This document shows, in pieces, positions 5,742-9,609 of a stretch of DNA of 9,609 nucleotides. Below the pieces are notes generated by a model that saw only the letters and a list, made by a program, of their open reading frames with translations, was not told where the DNA came from and did not search any database. This DNA is from a bacterium (lineage in GTDB: Bacteria > Latescibacterota > UBA2968 > GCA-2709665). The position numbers were made by a program, and so were the translations under genes. The DNA is taken from NCBI GenBank assembly GCA_027619145.1, contig JAQCGA010000109.1, forward strand, positions 1 through 9,609, read 5' to 3'. Position 1 is the first letter of the stretch; the number at the start of each line of letters is the position of its first letter.

Positions 5742-5777
5742 GCCGGAGTCTCCAGGAGGAGATTCCGGCCTTTTTTT
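5742..5777 (+). terminator. Strong intrinsic terminator after the isomerase gene
   Basis: GCCGGAGTCTCC (5742-5753), tetraloop AGGA and GGAGATTCCGGC (5758-5769) form a 12-bp stem with one G-T pair. It is followed by C and seven T (5771-5777). It lies 24 nt after the isomerase stop. Its tail ends only 12 nt before the histidine kinase ATG. Confidence 0.92.
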
Positions 5778-5789
5778 AAGGCACATTTT

Positions 5790-7526
5790 ATGATCCTGGA
5801 CAAACGACGGTTACAGCGCTACACTTCTCTCACCCTGGCAACGCTGGTTTTGTGCCTGGGTCTCCTCTCCGGCTGGTTCGCCATAGACCTGTTCCAGAGT
5901 GCCCTGGAACGAAAAATGGCCGAAGACAGCGAAATCATTGGAGAAAACCTGCGAATCTTCATTGACCAGGCCACACAGGAATATTCAGACCCGGAAATGC
6001 CATTGGCCCGAATTCAGGAGGTGCTGGAGATCCTGAAAGAAAAAAAATGGTACGGTTTTGCTTGTGTGGTAGATACTTCTGGCCGCGTTCTAGCCCACCC
6101 CAGGCCTGAATTCCGAGGCATGCAGGTACCGCTCGAATCTTATGAACCCACATCTTTGCTCGGGCGGGATACGCCCCGGGTAAAAGATATTCGCACACTT
6201 CCAGATCCGGGGCAAACACAGGTCTACCGAACCCGGTCGGATATTATTGCCATCCAGTGGCTACCCCAAATCATGACCTACCTTTGTGTACATCAATCCC
6301 TGGCACCTCTACGGTCACAAGTAGACCGGCTTGTGACGCTCCTGGCAGCCATTGGCGCTGTCTTTGTTGCAACAGCAGCGGCCGGTTCCTGGTTCTTCGT
6401 GGGCCGCCTTGTAGACCGGTACGAAAGCCATCTTGCCCGCTCTGAGGCACGCAACCGGGCTCTGGTTCAAAACAGCGCTCCCATCCTGGTCGTGGACAAT
6501 GCTGGCGTCATATTGGACGCAAACCCTCAGGCCGCGTCTCTCTTTGGTGCCCCGCAAGAAACCCTCCGGACACACAACTTGAAAGACCTCTGGCTACCGC
6601 GTAGCAGATTCAACTTGAACGACCTCCTGCGTGGAGACCAGGTATTGGAGTGGCCAGACCTGGAGATGCGCACGCTTCAAGGAAAACCCCTGCCGGTAGA
6701 CCTCCGGGCTTGCGTCATAGACTACGCCAATCGGGAAGCCGTGTACCTGCTCTTGCGGGATGTTACCGAAAGCCGCCGCGCCCGAGACGAAATGCTGGAG
6801 GCCAACCGGCAATTGCGCGAACTGGACCAGCTCAAGACAGACTTTCTGAATATGGTCTCACACGAATTACGAACACCGCTCACATCCATCCGGTGGTCCG
6901 CCGAATCTCTGGCCGCTCTCTTTCGGGACCAGGACAATGAAAATGTACAAAAACTCCTGAACATTATCCGCGAAGACAACCTGCGCCTATCGGCCCTGGT
7001 GGAACAGCTACTGGGTTTCGCCCGCCTCGATGCTGGAAAACTCAAGCCCCGGTTCCAGCTCGTTCAGGTTGCCCCACTCCTGCACAGCGCCCTGGCGGAA
7101 ATGGCACCGATTGCCAAAAAAAAAGACATCGCACTCACCCGGGCAAACCTCCCGGATGCGCTTTCCCTGGACGCAGATCCAGAACAGCTTCGCCAGGTCA
7201 TTATCAACATCCTCGACAATGCCATTAAATATACTCCATCCGGTGGCACAGTACACCTGGACTGTGTTCCGTCAGGCAACGACATATGCATCAAAATAAA
7301 AGACACTGGAATCGGCATACCGGAAAAAGACCTTCCTCGCATCTTCGAAAAATTCTACCGAACAGACCATCCGGCTGCCCGAAAAGAAAAAGGTACCGGC
7401 CTGGGACTGGCCATTGTCCAAGGAATTGTCGCTGCACACGGCGGCCATCTGAACGTGTCCAGTGAAGTCAACAAAGGTTCCACGTTTTCCATCCACCTGC
7501 CTGCAACCCGCTCTGCCTCCTCGTAA
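5790..7526 (+). CDS. Membrane sensor histidine kinase (Cache-like sensor, PAS, HisKA, HATPase)
   Basis: This 578-residue inner-membrane kinase should autophosphorylate on histidine and pass phosphate to an unseen response regulator. Transmembrane helices are at about 12-34 and 182-204. They flank a roughly 145-residue periplasmic region whose YGFACVVDTSGRVLAHPRPEFRG (88-110) resembles a Cache ligand-binding domain. A PAS domain follows at about 221-325 (ILVVDNAGVILDANPQAASLFG). The HisKA domain has the phosphoacceptor His358 in NMVSHELRTPLTSIRWS. The ATPase domain shows N box NILDNAIKYT (473-482), G1 DTGIGIP (505-511), F box IFEKFYR (518-524) and G2 GTGLGLAI (535-542). All catalytic motifs are intact. 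The ATG at 5790 follows AAGG with 8-nt spacing. No response regulator flanks it. It begins just after a terminator without an obvious promoter. Confidence 0.93.
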   Translation: MILDKRRLQRYTSLTLATLVLCLGLLSGWFAIDLFQSALERKMAEDSEIIGENLRIFIDQATQEYSDPEMPLARIQEVLEILKEKKWYGFACVVDTSGRVLAHPRPEFRGMQVPLESYEPTSLLGRDTPRVKDIRTLPDPGQTQVYRTRSDIIAIQWLPQIMTYLCVHQSLAPLRSQVDRLVTLLAAIGAVFVATAAAGSWFFVGRLVDRYESHLARSEARNRALVQNSAPILVVDNAGVILDANPQAASLFGAPQETLRTHNLKDLWLPRSRFNLNDLLRGDQVLEWPDLEMRTLQGKPLPVDLRACVIDYANREAVYLLLRDVTESRRARDEMLEANRQLRELDQLKTDFLNMVSHELRTPLTSIRWSAESLAALFRDQDNENVQKLLNIIREDNLRLSALVEQLLGFARLDAGKLKPRFQLVQVAPLLHSALAEMAPIAKKKDIALTRANLPDALSLDADPEQLRQVIINILDNAIKYTPSGGTVHLDCVPSGNDICIKIKDTGIGIPEKDLPRIFEKFYRTDHPAARKEKGTGLGLAIVQGIVAAHGGHLNVSSEVNKGSTFSIHLPATRSASS

Positions 7527-7549
7527 CAAGACTCCTGCCCGTTTTCCCA

Positions 7550-7578
7550 TTGAAGAAAAATTCGTTCCTGTCGATACT
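7550..7578 (+). promoter_or_regulatory. Possible promoter for the lipoprotein operon
   Basis: TTGAAG (7550-7555), a 17-bp spacer and GATACT (7573-7578) resemble a sigma70 promoter, four of six matches in each box. It would initiate near 7585, leaving a leader of about 114 nt before the GTG at 7699. It is weaker than the other promoters in the window. The rest of the 7527-7698 gap shows no gene, RNA or clear terminator. Confidence 0.4.
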
Positions 7579-7698
7579 TATAAAACGACATTAACTCTGT
7601 GAGAATCAGGGACTTTCAAACCATATTTCTGGAAAATCCTCTACCGGTCCAACCCAGCACGACACACACGTCCTCCTCACCACAACCTGGAATCCACC

Positions 7699-8865
7699 GT
7701 GAGCGCACGCTTCATCCACATCCTGCTGGCGGCCTGCCTTCTGGCCGGTTGTACATCCAGCCATCGAATGCCGGCCAATCCTTCAGGTGCAGATCGCCCG
7801 GATCCGGACAAATTTGAGACAATTGCCTATCGCTGGTATATGCAAGGAGATCCTGTACGTGCTCTCCGCTTTGCCTACCAGGGCGCACAACAATCTCCCG
7901 GCGATGTTCGGTTTCCTCTTCTTCTTGCCCTGATCTACGACACAGGCCTGGACCGGCCCGACCTCGCCCTACCCGAATACAGACGCGCGCTCTCCTTACA
8001 ACCCTGGATGGGCCTTCCCAACACCATTGCCCGAAGAATGCAGTACCTGAACCGGCAGGCCGTGTTGCGCCGCGTAGACCGTTCGTTCACACAAGACGCG
8101 ATCCTTCCGCTGCCCGCAGGCCGCGTCGCGGTCTTTCCGCTCCTTCCATCGGGGCCACGGGCCCCCGACGCCGACCTGACCACAGGCCTGACAGCTTTGC
8201 TGGTTCACGCGGCGTGTATGGCCACAGATACACCCTCCACAGACCCGCTCGACCTGCTCTTGATCAGTCATGAATTCGTACAGCGCCTTCCTCTGGCATC
8301 GCCAGAAGAATTTGCACGCTGGTCTGGCGCGGCACACACGCTCGCGGGGAACCTGATTGACCTGGGCGAAGGGCGGCTCCGAATCGAGCTTCGTTTACTC
8401 GGCACCGATGGGGTCCGCTCCATTCAAGGTACCGTTTCAGAGCCAGATTCGCTCTACCTCCGTCTGGCCACGGGCGTAGCCAGCCTCCTCGAAACCTCGC
8501 TTCCAGATGTAGTTACTCCACCCCTGTCCTCGCCCCTGGCCCTTGTTGTATACGGGAAGAGCTTGCAGCACTATCTCAGCGGCCGGGTGCAAACAGCAGT
8601 AGAGAATTTGTCTCAGGCCAGACAATTGGACCCCAAATCTACACTCATTTCACATACCTATCGGCGAGTAGAAAGCGATTTCGCTGGCTCTACCGTTGCA
8701 GACACGTTGATGGCTGCATACAAGCTGATCCGCAACCAGCCCCCGCCAGCGGAAGCCGCCTCTGGAATGCTGGAAGCCACCCAGAACCTACTGGCGCCCT
8801 TGCCCTCTACCCAGACTGGAACCGAAACCTCGAACCCTTACAAACCTCCCCGAGATGCCCAATGA
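7699..8865 (+). CDS. Lipoprotein with TPR-like repeats and a TolB-like domain
   Basis: This 388-residue protein starts with a lipoprotein signal peptide: MSARFIHILLAACLLAGC, lipobox LAGC, acylated Cys18. TPR-like helical pairs appear at about 41-102 (YRWYMQGDPVRALRFAYQGA, then LALPEYRRALSLQP). A central domain at about 141-265 starts RVAVFPLL and continues DLTTGLTALLVHA, HTLAGNLIDLGEGRLRIELRLL and YLRLATGVASLLE. This matches the TolB-amino-terminal-like fold often fused to TPRs. Another TPR-like unit lies at about 282-312, and the C-terminal 40 residues are Pro/Thr-rich. Initiation is at GTG (7699) with a weak Shine-Dalgarno; the lipobox distance supports it. It overlaps the next gene by 4 nt (ATGA). 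It probably acts in the periplasm at a membrane surface as an assembly or scaffold protein. The exact function is unknown. Confidence 0.82.
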   Translation: MSARFIHILLAACLLAGCTSSHRMPANPSGADRPDPDKFETIAYRWYMQGDPVRALRFAYQGAQQSPGDVRFPLLLALIYDTGLDRPDLALPEYRRALSLQPWMGLPNTIARRMQYLNRQAVLRRVDRSFTQDAILPLPAGRVAVFPLLPSGPRAPDADLTTGLTALLVHAACMATDTPSTDPLDLLLISHEFVQRLPLASPEEFARWSGAAHTLAGNLIDLGEGRLRIELRLLGTDGVRSIQGTVSEPDSLYLRLATGVASLLETSLPDVVTPPLSSPLALVVYGKSLQHYLSGRVQTAVENLSQARQLDPKSTLISHTYRRVESDFAGSTVADTLMAAYKLIRNQPPPAEAASGMLEATQNLLAPLPSTQTGTETSNPYKPPRDAQ

Positions 8866-9609
8866 AAACACGACTGTCTTTTTATTTAGCCGTATTCACC
8901 GTTTTGCTGTTTTATATCTGCGCAGAAGCTCGTACAGAAACTGATTTGAGCAGTTTCGTGCACCAGGTTACCCGCACGCAGGACTCCACCAGCGTTACCA
9001 CCCGGCAGTGGATCTACCCCGTGAGAATCTCGCAAGTCGGAAAGTACGGTAGCCTGGGAATTCAAACCGCCCTCATGTACGTACACCAGGAAGACAGCAC
9101 CGTCGTAGATACCTGGGGGCCTTTGGACACACACGCAAGCGCCCGCCTCCGCCTGGGAGCCTGGGGCTTGCTCGACCTTACCGCCGGCCTGCCCTCCGGG
9201 AAAAACAACCTGGAGGCTTCTGAAGCGAACCTGGTCCGAACGCTTTCTCGCAACGACCTCAACTTTCCAGTCAAAACATTCGGACAGGGCCTCGACCTGG
9301 GTGTTGCTGGCAGCCTGGTAAACCAGGCCGGTCACTACGGACTCAGTCTGGGATTTTCCTATTTACGAAAAGGCATCTACACTCCGCTCGAAGGTCTCGG
9401 CCGGTACAAACCTGGCGATGAAGCAGCGGTCAGCCTGGGCCTCCACTATACCCGGTCCCGGCTCAGCCTTCACATCAACACCGTGGGAACGGTTTACTTG
9501 ACGGATCGCCTCGATGGCCTCGTCATTTTTCAAAACGCCAAACAGTTCCTTCTGCAAGCAGGCCTGGCCTACAGCGGCAAAACCATCCAGATCCGCGCAG
9601 AACTCACAG
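8862..9609 (+). CDS. Exported beta-rich protein, probable outer-membrane barrel (runs off right edge)
   Basis: At least 249 residues are present and the gene continues beyond the window. The N-terminus MKTRLSFYLAVFTVLLFYICAEA is a signal peptide with a likely signal peptidase I site after Ala23. The mature part alternates hydrophobic and polar residues in short strands with aromatic ends (SLGIQTALMYVHQ, SARLRLGAWGLLDLTAGLP, YGLSLGFSYLRKG, AAVSLGLHYTRSRLSLHINTVGTVYL, FLLQAGLAYSG). Charged turns such as RYKPGDEA separate them. This pattern is typical of outer-membrane beta-barrels; I do not recognise the family. The ATG overlaps the stop of the lipoprotein gene (ATGA), so it is probably translated by coupling, with only a weak own ribosome binding site. 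Confidence 0.75.
   Translation, partial: MKTRLSFYLAVFTVLLFYICAEARTETDLSSFVHQVTRTQDSTSVTTRQWIYPVRISQVGKYGSLGIQTALMYVHQEDSTVVDTWGPLDTHASARLRLGAWGLLDLTAGLPSGKNNLEASEANLVRTLSRNDLNFPVKTFGQGLDLGVAGSLVNQAGHYGLSLGFSYLRKGIYTPLEGLGRYKPGDEAAVSLGLHYTRSRLSLHINTVGTVYLTDRLDGLVIFQNAKQFLLQAGLAYSGKTIQIRAELT

Noticed and set aside
7550..7584. TTGAAG paired with TATAAA (7579-7584) as a promoter
   Set aside because: The spacer would be 23 bp, too long; GATACT at 17 bp is the better partner.

Overview
The window is a chromosomal segment from a diderm (Gram-negative-type) bacterium. The evidence is a lipoprotein signal peptide with a lipobox, a predicted outer-membrane barrel protein, and a roughly 50-55 percent G+C appearance. 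The left half is the conserved secE-nusG-rplKAJL-rpoB ribosomal/RNA polymerase locus on the minus strand. The RpoB N-terminus (IERKSYGKIAPAIEMPNLL) resembles FCB-group or candidate-phylum sequences more than Proteobacteria. The promoters are sigma70-like (TTGACA/TATAAT, 17-bp spacers), which argues against a typical Bacteroidota. I cannot place the organism to phylum from this sequence alone.

Minus strand, read from about 4610 down to 1: a tRNA-Tyr gene with its own promoter and intrinsic terminator; a second near-consensus promoter; tRNA-Gly, tRNA-Thr, rpmG (L33), tRNA-Trp; a structured 177-nt leader; then secE, nusG, rplK, rplA, rplJ, rplL and the first 178 codons of rpoB, which runs off the left edge. 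The layout is the classical tRNA-(tuf)-tRNA-secE-nusG arrangement, but tuf is absent from its usual place after tRNA-Thr. rpmG (50 codons) and the two genes cut by the window edges are easy to miss.

Plus strand, 4688 to 9609: a divergent promoter drives a xylose-isomerase-like TIM-barrel protein that ends in a strong terminator. Almost immediately after comes a membrane histidine kinase (extracytoplasmic Cache-like sensor, PAS, HisKA, HATPase). After a 172-nt gap come a TPR/TolB-like lipoprotein and, overlapping it by 4 nt, an exported, probably outer-membrane beta-rich protein cut by the right edge. The last two look like one envelope operon. No response regulator is visible for the kinase.

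No mobile element, CRISPR array or defence system is visible, and no gene-free stretch exceeds 300 bases. The less ordinary signals are regulatory: nested palindromes over the isomerase promoter, a possible switch-like RNA leader before secE, the terminator abutting the kinase start, and the missing tuf.
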